64,000 nt of DNA, taken from NCBI RefSeq assembly GCF_000219725.1, contig NC_015732.1, forward strand, positions 744,001 through 808,000. The letters are read 5' to 3'. The number at the start of each line of letters is the position of its first letter. Position 1 is the first letter of the stretch. Origin of the DNA: Gracilinema caldarium DSM 7334. Its GTDB lineage: Bacteria; Spirochaetota; Spirochaetia; Treponematales; Breznakiellaceae. The notes under the pieces are model-generated. The model saw nothing but the letters and a program-made list of their open reading frames with translations, had not been told where the DNA came from and ran no database searches. Shown piece by piece: positions 52,499-62,728 of this stretch. A program made the translations under genes and the position numbers.

Positions 52499-53539
52499 AT
52501 GATAACTCGAGATGATGTGGCTAAATATGCGGGGGTTTCCCCCGCAACCGTATCAAATGTATTGAATGGTTCGAAGTTTGTTAGTGCTGAACTGGTAAAT
52601 AGGGTAGAACAAGCAATTAGTGAATTAGGATATATTCCTAATAGAGCTGCAAAAAGTCTTGCCTCAAAAAAAACTGACCATGTAGGAATATTAGTCCCTA
52701 CATTAAGTAATCCTTATTATGGCACTATTGCAGAGGGGATGGAATCTATTGCCCGTCATCATGGTTATATTGTGTCCTTAATAATGGCAGAAGGATCAAC
52801 GGATCAATATATATCTAGAATAATTGAACGACAACTTGATGGTGTGTTCTTGTCTGATTTTAATTTTGGTCTCACAAATAAGCAGCTATTGCATATGAAA
52901 AATAAGGGAGTTCATTTTATTATTGGTGGTGATTCTTCTCGATCCGATAGTACTAGTGCCACATTATCTGGTCCTCGTATTACAGTAAATTATGAGAATT
53001 CAATCTATGAAATGTTATTATATTTAAAAAGATTAGGACATAAACGCATCGCATTCTTGAGTGGAAATGACCCCTTAATTACAGAGGCTCGTCAGACGTT
53101 AATCTTAAAATGGAGTCATGAATTAGGGTTTGATAATGATCCAAATTTAGTAGTTTCTGGAACACCCCCATATATGACACTTGCAGAAGATGGATATAGA
53201 GATACAAAACGGTTGCTCTCTGGTAGAAAAGATTTTACTGCTATTATTACACTGAATGATCTCATGGCTTTTGGGGCAATGAAAGCAATACGTGAAGCAG
53301 GCTTACATATCCCTAATGATATTTCCGTAATAGGATTTGATAATATTTATTTATCAGAAACTGCCTGTCCACCATTGACCACTATTCATATTCCAAAATA
53401 CGAAATTGGTCAAATTGCAATGCAATTGTTATTAAAAATGATTGATGGTGAAGATGTTCAAAGTATCAAACTTGAGTCAAGTTTCATTATGAGAGATTCA
53501 GTCGCACCTGCAAAAAAGATTGATAAACTGACTAACTAG
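52499..53539 (+). CDS. LacI-family transcriptional regulator
   Basis: A 346-residue regulator. HTH and hinge helix: ITRDDVAKYAGVSPATVSNVLNGSKFVSAELVNRVEQAISELGYIPNRAAKSLAS; the rest is a periplasmic-binding-protein-like sugar domain (VGILVPTLSNPYYGTIAEGMESIA ... VIGFDNIYLSETACPPLTTI). Last gene of the ABC operon, 15 bases behind the permease, so it probably controls the operon through the palindrome at 49331-49348. No clear ribosome-binding site; it may be coupled to the gene before it. Confidence 0.93.
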   Translation: MITRDDVAKYAGVSPATVSNVLNGSKFVSAELVNRVEQAISELGYIPNRAAKSLASKKTDHVGILVPTLSNPYYGTIAEGMESIARHHGYIVSLIMAEGSTDQYISRIIERQLDGVFLSDFNFGLTNKQLLHMKNKGVHFIIGGDSSRSDSTSATLSGPRITVNYENSIYEMLLYLKRLGHKRIAFLSGNDPLITEARQTLILKWSHELGFDNDPNLVVSGTPPYMTLAEDGYRDTKRLLSGRKDFTAIITLNDLMAFGAMKAIREAGLHIPNDISVIGFDNIYLSETACPPLTTIHIPKYEIGQIAMQLLLKMIDGEDVQSIKLESSFIMRDSVAPAKKIDKLTN

Positions 53540-53543
53540 CAAT

Positions 53544-53588
53544 GGCCTTCCAGAGAAAAAGGCAAAAATCTGGAAGGCCCTCTTTTTT
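53544..53588 (+). terminator. Terminator of the second sugar ABC operon
   Basis: Perfect 10-bp stem GGCCTTCCAG/CTGGAAGGCC with a 16-base loop, followed by CTCTTTTTT. Confidence 0.93.
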
Positions 53589-53627
53589 AATTGTTTTGTT
53601 TCTTCACAAGGAGCAAAGAAACAGTTA

Positions 53628-53927
53628 TTATGATTCCTGAATTGAAAAACAGGACTCAATTACAAATAGTTTTATTCCTTCTTGAGGAAACTTATGTTTT
53701 ATTTCTATCATTAGTTTTTGAACTTGAGGAAGAAGTTGATCATCTATGTAAGAAATAAGCAAAAAATTTTCTTCCGGCCATGTTCCGTTACCTAATCGTC
53801 GACGTTCTTTCGTGATACCATGAACAACTGGAATCACTGTATATGCAAATCCATCTATTGCTTGTTCGAGACGAGATGCAATAGCATCTTGTACCGATTG
53901 ATTCGCTATAATTTCTATCCTTTTCAT
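53628..53927 (-). CDS. PII-like protein associated with RND transporter (PG0541 type)
   Basis: A 99-residue protein with ferredoxin-like alternation of strands and helices (MKRIEIIANQSVQDAIASRLEQAIDGFAYTVIPVVHG ... NFLLISYIDDQLLPQVQKLMIEIK). It resembles small PII-like proteins, such as PG0541 of Porphyromonas, that are encoded beside RND efflux genes. The classic PII T-loop sequence is absent. Its start overlaps the RND gene stop by four bases. Probably a regulator or sensor of the pump; the ligand is unknown. Confidence 0.75.
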   Translation of the reverse strand: MKRIEIIANQSVQDAIASRLEQAIDGFAYTVIPVVHGITKERRRLGNGTWPEENFLLISYIDDQLLPQVQKLMIEIKHKFPQEGIKLFVIESCFSIQES

Positions 53928-56900
53928 TTCGAGGACTCCTTATTTTTTTTTGTGTGGCGATTTTGATTAAAATATGAATAAATAACAGGTATAATGAATA
54001 ATGTTATAAAGGTACTGGATGAAAGACCGCCGATTACGGTCAGTCCAATTGGTTGAATCATCTGAGAACTTTCACTGGGAAAGAATGCCATAGGGATAAG
54101 TCCGAGTATAGTTGTCAGGGTTGTCATAAGCACTGGTCTAAGACGAGATGTACCACCCTGTATACAGGCTTCAATGAGAGGTGTTCCTCGTCGAACCAAA
54201 AGGTTAGTATAGTCTACAAGAATTATTCCATTGTTTACTACAATGCCAGCAAGCATTACAAGTCCCATCGCAGTAAACATAGAAAGTGGTTGTCCTGTTA
54301 GTACATATATTAAAACAACTCCAATAATCGCAAGGGGAATAGTAAAAAGATTAATAAAAGGATCTTTAAAGGATTCATATTGACCAGCCATGACCCCAAA
54401 AACAAGGAGGATAGCCATGGTTAAGATGAGTACCAACACTGATCCCTGTTTCTGTAAATTTTGCCAGGACCCTTCAAAATTGATCGTAACGCCATCGGGA
54501 ATAATCATTTTTGAATTAATTACCTGCTGGATCTTCTGTTCTACCTTATCTGCTCGTTCACCACTGGTGATATTAGCAGTAATATGGATAACCCGTGTCT
54601 GATTTTCTCGAATAATACTTACTGGTCCATAACCTTTTTCGAGGGTAGCAAAATTAGCAAGGGGTACACGGCCTTTCGATCCTTGTACATAAATACGTTC
54701 AAGATCTGGCATACGGGCTCTATCGGATTCTTGTAATCGAACGACAACATTGTATTCGTTTCCATCCTTTTGATAAACTGTTGCAGTAGTTCCATCTACA
54801 CAGGCTTCTATTTCCTTTGCTGCAGCCTGTACCGAGATACCAAAAGAATAGGCCCGTTCTCTGTCAATGACAACTTCTACCTGAGGAAGTCCTTCAGTTA
54901 AATCCATCGTAGGTTCAGAGATATCCGGTACCTCACTTTTTAGAATTTCTATCATTTCTTTTGCGACTTGAATGCCTGTTTTAAGGTCCATCACACGAAG
55001 TGCAATATCGATATCCATTCCGCCTTGCATTTGCTGTGCTCTGCCTGCAGAAAAGGAAAAAGAAACATTAGGAAATTCTGAGAAATGATGACGCAGTTTC
55101 GCTTTAACCATATCTGAACTATCTTTCTGAGTATTAGTTGTATCTAACTGAATATTGAGTGATCCGCTATAACTTGAAGCACTACCAAAACCGCCACCAC
55201 TTCCTACATTAGTAATTACACTTTTAATACCTTGTAGTTCTTTTTGTGCATAGGATTCCATCTGGCGCATAACACGTTCTGTTTCCTGAAGCGTTGTTCC
55301 AACTGGCAATGTAGCGCGAAGAGTTACAGAATCATCTCCAAAACGGGGCATAAAGGATATATTCATTCTCGGCAACACCGCAAAACTAATTCCCAAAAAA
55401 CCAACAACAATTAGTATTACTGTTGGTCTGTGATGCATAGCTAATGTTAGTGCTTTGCGATACCCTTGCACAAGGCTATTCAAAGCTCGTTCAAGGATAG
55501 AATCAAGAAAAATTAAGAATTGGTTGTGTAATGGTTGTTCTTTTCGAGTTGAAAGTACTAGATATTTGCTTGCTAAAACTGGAACAAGAAATATAGCAAC
55601 AAAAAGGCTGGAAAGAAGGGCGATAAAAATGGTGAAAATAGTATCCTGAAATAGTTGGCCAATCATTTCAAGTTTGTTTTTAAAGAAAATAAGCGGGATA
55701 AATACACAGATCGTAGTAATATTTGATGAAATAACAGCCGCTATCATTTCATGGCTTCCGAGAATTGCAGCCACATCTGGTTTTGTTCCTCGTTCTCGAT
55801 ATTGATAGATATTTTCTATCATGACGATGGAAGCATCTACAATCATTCCAACTCCTAGTATAAGTCCTGTTAAGGTCATCATATTGAGGGTAATACCAGC
55901 AAGTTTCATTGCAAGCAGTGTTATCAACATAGAGAGGGGAATAGAGATGCCAATAATAATGGTGCTTTTTATACTGCGGAGGAATAGAAATAAAATGGCC
56001 ATAGCAAGGATGGCTCCCTGTAATGCAGAACTGATAAGATCATTAATTGTTGACCTAATGGTCTGGGTGTCATCGGAAATAATGTCTAGGGATATATCAG
56101 CGGGAAGTATTTTTTTAATTTCTTCAATCTTTTTATAAACCCCATCAGCTGCGGTTACTGTATTGGTACCACTTTGCTTTTGAATTGAAATATAAACTCC
56201 CGGTGTACCATTAATATACACGAGGGAGGTAAGATCTTCATACCCCTCTGTTATTGTACCTAGATCAGAGAGTTTTACTCCATAACCATTCTTAATGGTA
56301 ATAAGTGTATTGGCTATTTCTTCGAGATTCTTATATTCACCTGTAGTACGGACTAAGTATTCTTTTGTACCTTCAGAAATAGAACCTCCACCAAGTTCGA
56401 CATTTTGAGTTGCTAAAGCAGCTGCAACACTGGTAACGGTAAGGTCGTAAGCATCTAACCTATTCTGAGAAAGTTCAACCTTAACGATTTTATCTCGTCC
56501 GCCTTGTACATTTGCTTGGGCAACTCCATTTACTTGTTCAAGTCGTGGTTGAATATAAGATTCAGCGTAGGCTTTTAATTGTTCTGCACTCCGATTCCCT
56601 CGTACTGCAATACGCATAATTGGCATAGAATTAGGATCAAACTTAAAAATTTGAGGAGTACTTGCATCATCAGGTAAAGCATTTTTTACCCTATCAAGCT
56701 TATCTCGAATTTCATTCACCGCTGCATCAAGATTAGTGCCATAATCAAATTCAAGTTCAATACGGCTGGAACCTTCTGATGATGTAGAGGTCATCTGTTT
56801 TAGACCACTTAAATTAGTAAGTACCCCTTCTAAAACTCGAGTCACCGATTTTTCTACTGTTTCAGGTCCAGCACCAGAATAGGTTGTAGAAACAAATAAC

Positions 56901-57031
56901 ATCGGCATAGAGGTTTCTGGAAAGAGTTCTATGGCAAGATCTGTTAGTGTATAGATCCCTACAATTGATAGCAGTGCAAATACAATAACAACCAATACCG
57001 GTCGTGATACTACCTGTTTAGAAATACTCAT
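53924..57031 (-). CDS. RND efflux pump inner-membrane transporter
   Basis: A 1035-residue RND transporter of the AcrB/HAE type with 12 membrane segments and two large periplasmic loops. Start: MSISKQVVSRPVLVVIVFALLSIVGIYTLTDLAIELFPETSMPML. The proton-relay helix reads GVGMIVDASIVMIENI: only the first of the usual two adjacent Asp is kept, as in many non-proteobacterial members. It exports hydrophobic compounds with the adaptor and TolC-like genes upstream in the same operon. Confidence 0.95.
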   Translation of the reverse strand: MSISKQVVSRPVLVVIVFALLSIVGIYTLTDLAIELFPETSMPMLFVSTTYSGAGPETVEKSVTRVLEGVLTNLSGLKQMTSTSSEGSSRIELEFDYGTNLDAAVNEIRDKLDRVKNALPDDASTPQIFKFDPNSMPIMRIAVRGNRSAEQLKAYAESYIQPRLEQVNGVAQANVQGGRDKIVKVELSQNRLDAYDLTVTSVAAALATQNVELGGGSISEGTKEYLVRTTGEYKNLEEIANTLITIKNGYGVKLSDLGTITEGYEDLTSLVYINGTPGVYISIQKQSGTNTVTAADGVYKKIEEIKKILPADISLDIISDDTQTIRSTINDLISSALQGAILAMAILFLFLRSIKSTIIIGISIPLSMLITLLAMKLAGITLNMMTLTGLILGVGMIVDASIVMIENIYQYRERGTKPDVAAILGSHEMIAAVISSNITTICVFIPLIFFKNKLEMIGQLFQDTIFTIFIALLSSLFVAIFLVPVLASKYLVLSTRKEQPLHNQFLIFLDSILERALNSLVQGYRKALTLAMHHRPTVILIVVGFLGISFAVLPRMNISFMPRFGDDSVTLRATLPVGTTLQETERVMRQMESYAQKELQGIKSVITNVGSGGGFGSASSYSGSLNIQLDTTNTQKDSSDMVKAKLRHHFSEFPNVSFSFSAGRAQQMQGGMDIDIALRVMDLKTGIQVAKEMIEILKSEVPDISEPTMDLTEGLPQVEVVIDRERAYSFGISVQAAAKEIEACVDGTTATVYQKDGNEYNVVVRLQESDRARMPDLERIYVQGSKGRVPLANFATLEKGYGPVSIIRENQTRVIHITANITSGERADKVEQKIQQVINSKMIIPDGVTINFEGSWQNLQKQGSVLVLILTMAILLVFGVMAGQYESFKDPFINLFTIPLAIIGVVLIYVLTGQPLSMFTAMGLVMLAGIVVNNGIILVDYTNLLVRRGTPLIEACIQGGTSRLRPVLMTTLTTILGLIPMAFFPSESSQMIQPIGLTVIGGLSSSTFITLFIIPVIYSYFNQNRHTKKNKESSK

Positions 57032-57033
57032 GA

Positions 57034-57951
57034 TTAATTTTCTCCCGATTCTACATCATGTACGAGTATGCCATCGGTAAGGTTTTGTGCACCTTCAATA
57101 ACAACCCGTTCGTTTTCTTCAAGACCTGATATAATCTCAACCATTCCATCTATTGTGACACCTTTTACAATCCCACGGCGATTTACCGTATTATCATTTT
57201 TAACAACGAAAACATAATCGGTGCCATTTAATGTATTTATTGCCTTTTCACTTATCACGATTCGATTGGGATAAAACACCGTGTTAAGGCGAATTCGAGC
57301 ATACATTCCAATCACAAGACGAGGATCAGGATTTCCTTTAATTTTCAGGTACACTTTCCTTGTACGAGAAGTAGAATCAAGAATAGGAGATACCCTAATC
57401 ACATCTGCTGAAAATGGGTGATCTGGTAAAGCTTCAAATGAGATAGATGCGGTAAGCCCTGTTTTCATAAGCGCAGAATACCGTTCTGGAATTGAAGTAA
57501 CAATTTCTAATTTATCAAGAACGCCTATCGTAGCAATACTGCTATTTGTGCTAACTGTTGCACCTATTTGTAGTGGGAGTTCAAGCACCGTGCCGGAAAT
57601 AGGGCTTAGTACTGGATTTAATGCATATGCCGTACCTGGTTTAGAAGGATCAATATAAGCGATTATATCACCTTTAGAAACTTCTGATCCAATATAAACC
57701 AGTAAAGAATCAATCTTTCCACTCGTAAATGGATATACGGAAACAATAGTTTCGCTTGTTACTTCACCATTTGTTATAATATAATCCTGAAGGTTTTTGC
57801 GATTTACAAGTTCAGTTTTTACGTTTACAGCTTGCTGAGCAAATGCTGGTTTTGTTTTTGATTGAGAAGCGGATTGATTTCGGGGCAAGAGAAGGATTGC
57901 TCCAATCAGTATTATAAAAATTCCAAAAATTACAAAATTTCGACGATTCAT
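57034..57951 (-). CDS. RND efflux periplasmic adaptor (HlyD/MFP family)
   Basis: A 305-residue membrane-fusion protein with an N-terminal anchor (FVIFGIFIILIGAILLLP), a lipoyl-like domain (VSVYPFTSGKIDSLLVYIGSEVSKGDIIAYID ... SPISGTVLELPLQIGATVSTNSSI), and a beta-barrel domain. The alpha-hairpin between the lipoyl halves is almost absent, making it short for the family. GGAGG precedes the start. It bridges the RND pump and the TolC-like protein. Confidence 0.93.
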   Translation of the reverse strand: MNRRNFVIFGIFIILIGAILLLPRNQSASQSKTKPAFAQQAVNVKTELVNRKNLQDYIITNGEVTSETIVSVYPFTSGKIDSLLVYIGSEVSKGDIIAYIDPSKPGTAYALNPVLSPISGTVLELPLQIGATVSTNSSIATIGVLDKLEIVTSIPERYSALMKTGLTASISFEALPDHPFSADVIRVSPILDSTSRTRKVYLKIKGNPDPRLVIGMYARIRLNTVFYPNRIVISEKAINTLNGTDYVFVVKNDNTVNRRGIVKGVTIDGMVEIISGLEENERVVIEGAQNLTDGILVHDVESGEN

Positions 57952-57958
57952 CTTTTAT

Positions 57959-59275
57959 CTACCTCCCAAGACTTCCAAAAGGCAGTCCTAATGAATATTC
58001 AAGATTTAAAATTACAATACTCAAATTGTAAATATTTTCCAAAATCGCATAACGAACTTCTGAGAGATTATCTATCGCATTTTGTAGACTTATAAGATCT
58101 GTAAGTCCATTGGTATATGCTGTTTGAGTAAGATCTACACTTCGTAATGCTAGCTGCTCATTTGCTTTATAACTCTGTAAGAGCATCAGGTATTGCTCTA
58201 TTTGTCGAAGATACGAGGCTCGATTAAGATTTGCTGTATTTCGAGCATCTTCCAATTGATAATGAAGATCTCGAATGGTATCTTCAGATGAATCCCGATT
58301 CTCTCCTGCTGATGAAAATGGTAAAAGAGCATCTATTGACCAACTAAGTGCTACACTAACAGACCCTTGGTCAATCCAAGTACTTGTAGTGCTACTATAC
58401 GTTGGTTGGTAGGTCCATGAAACCGAAAGAGATGGAGCTAATGTATTATTTATTATTGCTTTTCGATTTGTTTCTGCGACTAATAATTGAGAACGTAAAC
58501 GTTGTTCTTCAAGAGAAGGCCCAGCTTCTTTTATAAAAGAAGCTACATTATTCATTAATTTATCTTTGTCTGGAGAATTTAAAGTCCCTTCGAGAATAAC
58601 ATACGTGTTTTGATCAATTCCGATTAGCTGTTTTAATGTTTCAACTTGATCAGCATAGTTTGTTTGGGCCATCGTAAGTTTTGATTTACTATTTTCTAGA
58701 GAAACCAAAGCAGAAAGGGTTTCTGTTTCTGACGCAAGCCCTGCATGCTGTTTAGCTACTACAGTTTCATAATTTTTTTGTGCTGTCTGTACATTCTGAG
58801 AAAGCAGCTTAATATTTTCATGGGTTACTAACAAAGATTTATAATATTTTCGGACAGAAAGTTCGACATCTTTTTTTGCTTGCTCATAACTAATTTTTTG
58901 AACATCATATGCAAGCTTTGTAGCCTCAATTTCATGTAGTACTCCAGGTGATACATTAAGACTCGTTTTTACTGATGCGAAACGGGTCCAATTTGAAGTA
59001 TCATAACTTACTTCATTTGAATGCATTACTCCACTACCTAATGTAAGTGATGGTAACAATGCATTCATAGATCTATCAGAAGTACGCTTTTTTGCTAATA
59101 AGGTGTTGCTAGCACGAAGAAGGCTTATATTAAGATTAAGTGCTTTTGATACTGCATCATCCTCAGTTAATTTAAGGGAAATCGTATTTCCAGTTCCAAC
59201 CTCTTGGGCTATTGCAAAATGAAAAATGTTAAACCATAATAATAAGCTCATCACATGGTATCTGATACGCTTCAT
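57959..59275 (-). CDS. TolC-family outer-membrane efflux protein
   Basis: A 438-residue outer-membrane factor with signal peptide MKRIRYHVMSLLLWFNIFHFAIA and two OEP repeats of long coiled-coil helices (LTEDDAVSKALNLNISLLRASNTLLAKKRTSD ... TAYTNGLTDLISLQNAIDNLSEVRYAILENIYNLS). First gene of the efflux operon. It is divergent from the two-component system at 59449, whose promoters must share the 170-base gap. Confidence 0.93.
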   Translation of the reverse strand: MKRIRYHVMSLLLWFNIFHFAIAQEVGTGNTISLKLTEDDAVSKALNLNISLLRASNTLLAKKRTSDRSMNALLPSLTLGSGVMHSNEVSYDTSNWTRFASVKTSLNVSPGVLHEIEATKLAYDVQKISYEQAKKDVELSVRKYYKSLLVTHENIKLLSQNVQTAQKNYETVVAKQHAGLASETETLSALVSLENSKSKLTMAQTNYADQVETLKQLIGIDQNTYVILEGTLNSPDKDKLMNNVASFIKEAGPSLEEQRLRSQLLVAETNRKAIINNTLAPSLSVSWTYQPTYSSTTSTWIDQGSVSVALSWSIDALLPFSSAGENRDSSEDTIRDLHYQLEDARNTANLNRASYLRQIEQYLMLLQSYKANEQLALRSVDLTQTAYTNGLTDLISLQNAIDNLSEVRYAILENIYNLSIVILNLEYSLGLPFGSLGR

Positions 59276-59448
59276 TAATACCTCCTAGCGATATTATTAA
59301 TTTTATGATATAAATAATCTTGAAAAATAAACATAAATACTAGATAAAAGAAAAATAATATTTTGTTATAAAAGTACATGAATATATGATAGACCGTTGT
59401 TAGATTTGATATTCCTCTTTATATTTTTACAAGGAGCATAACGAAGCA

Positions 59449-60156
59449 ATGTTTGCACATATATTAGTTATAGAGGATACACGGGAACTTGCAGAGCTTG
59501 TTGCTCTCTATTTAATTAAAGAAGGACTGTCTGTTGATATAGTAGAAACGGCTGAAGAGGGAATACAAATTATTAATAAAAAAAATATAGATCTTATTGT
59601 TTTAGATATTAATTTACCAGGGATGGATGGTTTTCAATTTCTTAGTCAGTTACGTCGAAAATACACTATACCCGTGCTCATTATTTCGGCTAGAATTGAA
59701 GATGAAGATATTATTACCGGTCTTGGTTATGGGGCAGATGAGTTTGTTACGAAACCTTTTTCACCAAAGGTATTGGTAGCCCGTATTCGAGCCTTGTTAC
59801 GTAGAGTACAAGAAATTGAAAATCAGAGTGTTAAAGTTGCTCAGACCTTCACCTTTGGGCCCTACACATTATATGCCGATTCTTGCATATTACGAAAAGG
59901 GGAAGAAATAGTTCATCTGTCTATAAAAGAATTTGAAGTTCTTGTATATCTGGTAGAACATGCAGGGAAACCACAAAGTCCAGATGCTATTTACAATACT
60001 GTTTGGAAAAATACATATGGTGATCTTACCACGGTTGCTGTATATATCCAACGGCTAAGAAAAAAAATAGAAGATGATCCTTCCTGTCCTTGTTATATTG
60101 AAACGGTTCATGGTATGGGCTATCGTTTTAATCTTGAAGGCCTTCGAGTAAAATAA
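59449..60156 (+). CDS. OmpR/PhoB-family response regulator
   Basis: A 235-residue regulator with a receiver domain (acid pocket E9-D10, phosphoacceptor D53 in LIVLDINLPGMDG, K near 103 in VTKPFSP) and a winged HTH (LSIKEFEVLVYLVEHAGKPQSPDAIYNTVW ... TVAVYIQRLRKKIEDDPSCPCYIETVHGMGYRF). Lies divergent from the RND efflux operon and 16 bases ahead of its kinase, so it probably controls the pump. Confidence 0.96.
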   Translation: MFAHILVIEDTRELAELVALYLIKEGLSVDIVETAEEGIQIINKKNIDLIVLDINLPGMDGFQFLSQLRRKYTIPVLIISARIEDEDIITGLGYGADEFVTKPFSPKVLVARIRALLRRVQEIENQSVKVAQTFTFGPYTLYADSCILRKGEEIVHLSIKEFEVLVYLVEHAGKPQSPDAIYNTVWKNTYGDLTTVAVYIQRLRKKIEDDPSCPCYIETVHGMGYRFNLEGLRVK

Positions 60157-60172
60157 GGAGATCCCGTATAGT

Positions 60173-61540
60173 ATGAAAATTCGTACTCAATTTTATTTAC
60201 TCATTGCTGGTATTATCCTTATTCCATTTCTTATGGGAATTATTTTTTTTCTTATTCAAAAACGAAATGCCCCCGTTAGTCTCCAGCCTATTCCAGGATA
60301 TGAGGAGATTGTTAAAATAGCAGGCAATGCAATCAATCGAGAAGCATGGGATCAAATATCTGATTTTTTATCCAGACGTCCCCCATGGGCAGATTTTATT
60401 ATTACTGACATAAATCGAACTATTTTATTTTCAACACTTTCTAATTTCCCGGGTGGGACTAAACTTTCTGATAGTGAACTTACACAATATATTCGAGATA
60501 ATAGTCATCACTACATATTTCAATTTGATGCACCTACAAGGCTATCTAATAATGGACTTCTGGTTATTACTCAGGCATTACGAGAAAAAAAACGTCCCCC
60601 AAATCCTGTAGAACGGTTTATTCAATATGGGTTAATATCGTTGCTAACCTTACTCATTTTTTCCATTACTATGTCTATTATCATTGCTAATTCAATTACC
60701 AAATCTGTTTTAATACTTGAACAGGCGACCCGTAGAATTGCTGCAGGAGAATTAGATTTAGAAGTCGCTGTACGAGGTAGTAATGAGATTACAAGTCTTA
60801 CAAGTTCACTTAATCGTATGAGGCTTGATCTTAAGGAAGACATTATTCGTCGTTCTCGTTTTATTATGGGAATCTCCCATGACCTAAAAACCCCCCTTGC
60901 GCTTATTAAAGGATATACTGAGGCTATCAGAGATGGAATAACTGATGATCAAGCTTCTAAATCACGGGCTATTGACATTATCCTTTCAAAAGTTGAGCAA
61001 TTAGAAGGCATGATAGATGATCTTATGGATTTTGTTCGGATGGATACAAGTGAATGGCAGCAACATCTTATAGAACAGCCCTTTTTACCTTTTTTATATG
61101 CCTTTTGCAAAAGAGTTTCCATAGATGCCCAGCTTCTTCATAGAGAAGTTGCTTTTGATCTTAATATACCAGAACATACTCAAGTAAAAATGAATGAAGC
61201 TCTTATAACGAGGGCCTTAGAAAATCTTATAAGTAACGCCCTCAGGTATACCCGAGAGGGTGGAAAAGTTCAAATTACCGCACAACTCGAAAACCGCGCT
61301 ATGAATAAATCTGCCATTTTAGTTACAATTACAGACAATGGTATTGGGATTGATCAGGAAGATTTAGATAGGATCTTTGAACTATTTTATCGAGGTACAA
61401 ATTCCAGAAGAGAAGCCGGAATGGGGATTGGTCTTTCAGTAGTAAAAAGCATTATCGATTCTCATGGGTGGAAAATTTCAGTTTTTTCTAATAAACAAGA
61501 AGGAAGTACCTTTAGCATTACTATTCCTATTTTTTCGTAA
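60173..61540 (+). CDS. Membrane sensor histidine kinase
   Basis: A 455-residue kinase with membrane segments at about 8-27 and 150-172, an external sensor part between them, a HAMP domain (about 172-225), HisKA with the phosphorylated His in MGISHDLKTPLALIKGY, and HATPase motifs N (LENLISNALRYT), G1 (DNGIGI), F (FELFYRG) and G2 (GMGIGLSVVKSI). Cognate kinase of the response regulator just upstream. Confidence 0.95.
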   Translation: MKIRTQFYLLIAGIILIPFLMGIIFFLIQKRNAPVSLQPIPGYEEIVKIAGNAINREAWDQISDFLSRRPPWADFIITDINRTILFSTLSNFPGGTKLSDSELTQYIRDNSHHYIFQFDAPTRLSNNGLLVITQALREKKRPPNPVERFIQYGLISLLTLLIFSITMSIIIANSITKSVLILEQATRRIAAGELDLEVAVRGSNEITSLTSSLNRMRLDLKEDIIRRSRFIMGISHDLKTPLALIKGYTEAIRDGITDDQASKSRAIDIILSKVEQLEGMIDDLMDFVRMDTSEWQQHLIEQPFLPFLYAFCKRVSIDAQLLHREVAFDLNIPEHTQVKMNEALITRALENLISNALRYTREGGKVQITAQLENRAMNKSAILVTITDNGIGIDQEDLDRIFELFYRGTNSRREAGMGIGLSVVKSIIDSHGWKISVFSNKQEGSTFSITIPIFS

Positions 61541-61548
61541 CATTTTGC

Positions 61549-61603
61549 TTGACAAATTGTACTAAGAGCTTTAAAGTTATTTCGAGAATGTCGAAACGTT
61601 TCG
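61549..61603 (+). promoter_or_regulatory. Promoter and LacI-type operator of the regulator at 61652
   Basis: TTGACA (61549-61554), 17 bases, TAAAGT (61572-61577), then the perfect 12-bp palindrome CGAAACGTTTCG (61592-61603), a typical LacI-family site placed over the early transcribed region. A further GAAACG half lies at 61606. This points to autoregulation. Confidence 0.8.
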
Positions 61604-61651
61604 GTGAAACGATTATTATTATTATAGTAATAGTTCCTTTCAGGGAGTTGG

Positions 61652-62677
61652 GTGAACGTGGCTACCATTCATGATGTGGCAAAATATGCAGGAGTTTCTA
61701 TTAGTACGGTTTCATATGTTCTGAGTGGTGTTCGGCCGGTGTCAGCCCCGACACGGCAGAAAGTCTTGGACGCTATGGAAACCTTAGGATATCGTCCTAA
61801 TCCTCATGCTCGAGCGCTATCCAGCAAAGAAAGTCATTTATTAGCCCTTTTTATTCCTCCAACTCGTAGAGGCTTAGGTGAAACGGAAATTGATTTTGCT
61901 AGTCATGTATCAAAGGAAGCAATGAGAGAAGGTTATCATACAATTCTCGTCACTGATGAGTATGATGATCTCATAGCCCTTAAAGAATTTATACATCAGA
62001 GTCTTGTAGATGGGATAATTCTTATGGAGGTTCATACTCACGATCCGCGGGTAGACTTCCTTCTTCATGAAAACATACCTTTCGTAATTATTGGACATTG
62101 TGAAAATATTCATACCAATTGGGTTGATATTGATTTTGAAAAAACTCTCTTTTCGGGGATTCAATATTTTATCGAACAAGGTTATCGAGCTATTGCATTT
62201 GTTAATCAATCTGAAGCAGTCTATACCTCTGGCTATGGACCAGTCGTTCGTTCTTTTCAGGCCATCCAACGAGCAAAGCATATTTATTCCTGTGACAGGC
62301 TGGTTCATTATTTTTGCGAAGCTTACAATGAATACGGATATGAATTAACAAAAAAAATAATAAAAGAAGAACCATTTATTAATGCCTTTATTGTTATGAA
62401 TGACCGAGCTTTACCAGGTATGTACCGTGCTTTCTATGAAGCACAAAAAAGGATTCCCGATGATGTGGCAATAGTGAGTATGGTTACATCAGAACAAGCT
62501 GCGGAAATGCTGTATCCCCCGCTTACAACTCTTGAATTTCCCACAGAAATTCTTGCAGTGCAAGCTGTTCAGCAACTTATATCACAGATAAGGGGAAAAC
62601 CGACAGTTCATTTTCAAAACACTTTACTATGCCCTTTAATAGAGCGTCACTCTACAAAAAGAAAATCCGTATTATAA
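61652..62677 (+). CDS. LacI-family transcriptional regulator
   Basis: A 341-residue regulator: ATIHDVAKYAGVSISTVSYVLSGVRPVSAPTRQKVLDAMETLGYRPNPHARALSS is the HTH and hinge helix, followed by a sugar-binding-like domain (SHLLALFIPPTRRGLGETEIDFASHVSKEA ... AIVSMVTSEQAAEMLYPPLTTLEFP). The start is GTG 61652 or GTG 61658, both behind AGGGAG. It is followed by a sugar-binding lipoprotein gene and is the likely regulator of that transport system and of itself. Confidence 0.93.
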   Translation: MNVATIHDVAKYAGVSISTVSYVLSGVRPVSAPTRQKVLDAMETLGYRPNPHARALSSKESHLLALFIPPTRRGLGETEIDFASHVSKEAMREGYHTILVTDEYDDLIALKEFIHQSLVDGIILMEVHTHDPRVDFLLHENIPFVIIGHCENIHTNWVDIDFEKTLFSGIQYFIEQGYRAIAFVNQSEAVYTSGYGPVVRSFQAIQRAKHIYSCDRLVHYFCEAYNEYGYELTKKIIKEEPFINAFIVMNDRALPGMYRAFYEAQKRIPDDVAIVSMVTSEQAAEMLYPPLTTLEFPTEILAVQAVQQLISQIRGKPTVHFQNTLLCPLIERHSTKRKSVL

Positions 62678-62728
62678 AAATCTAATTATTATAGGTTGAT
62701 GTGAAGGTTCAATTATTTAGTTAAAAGC

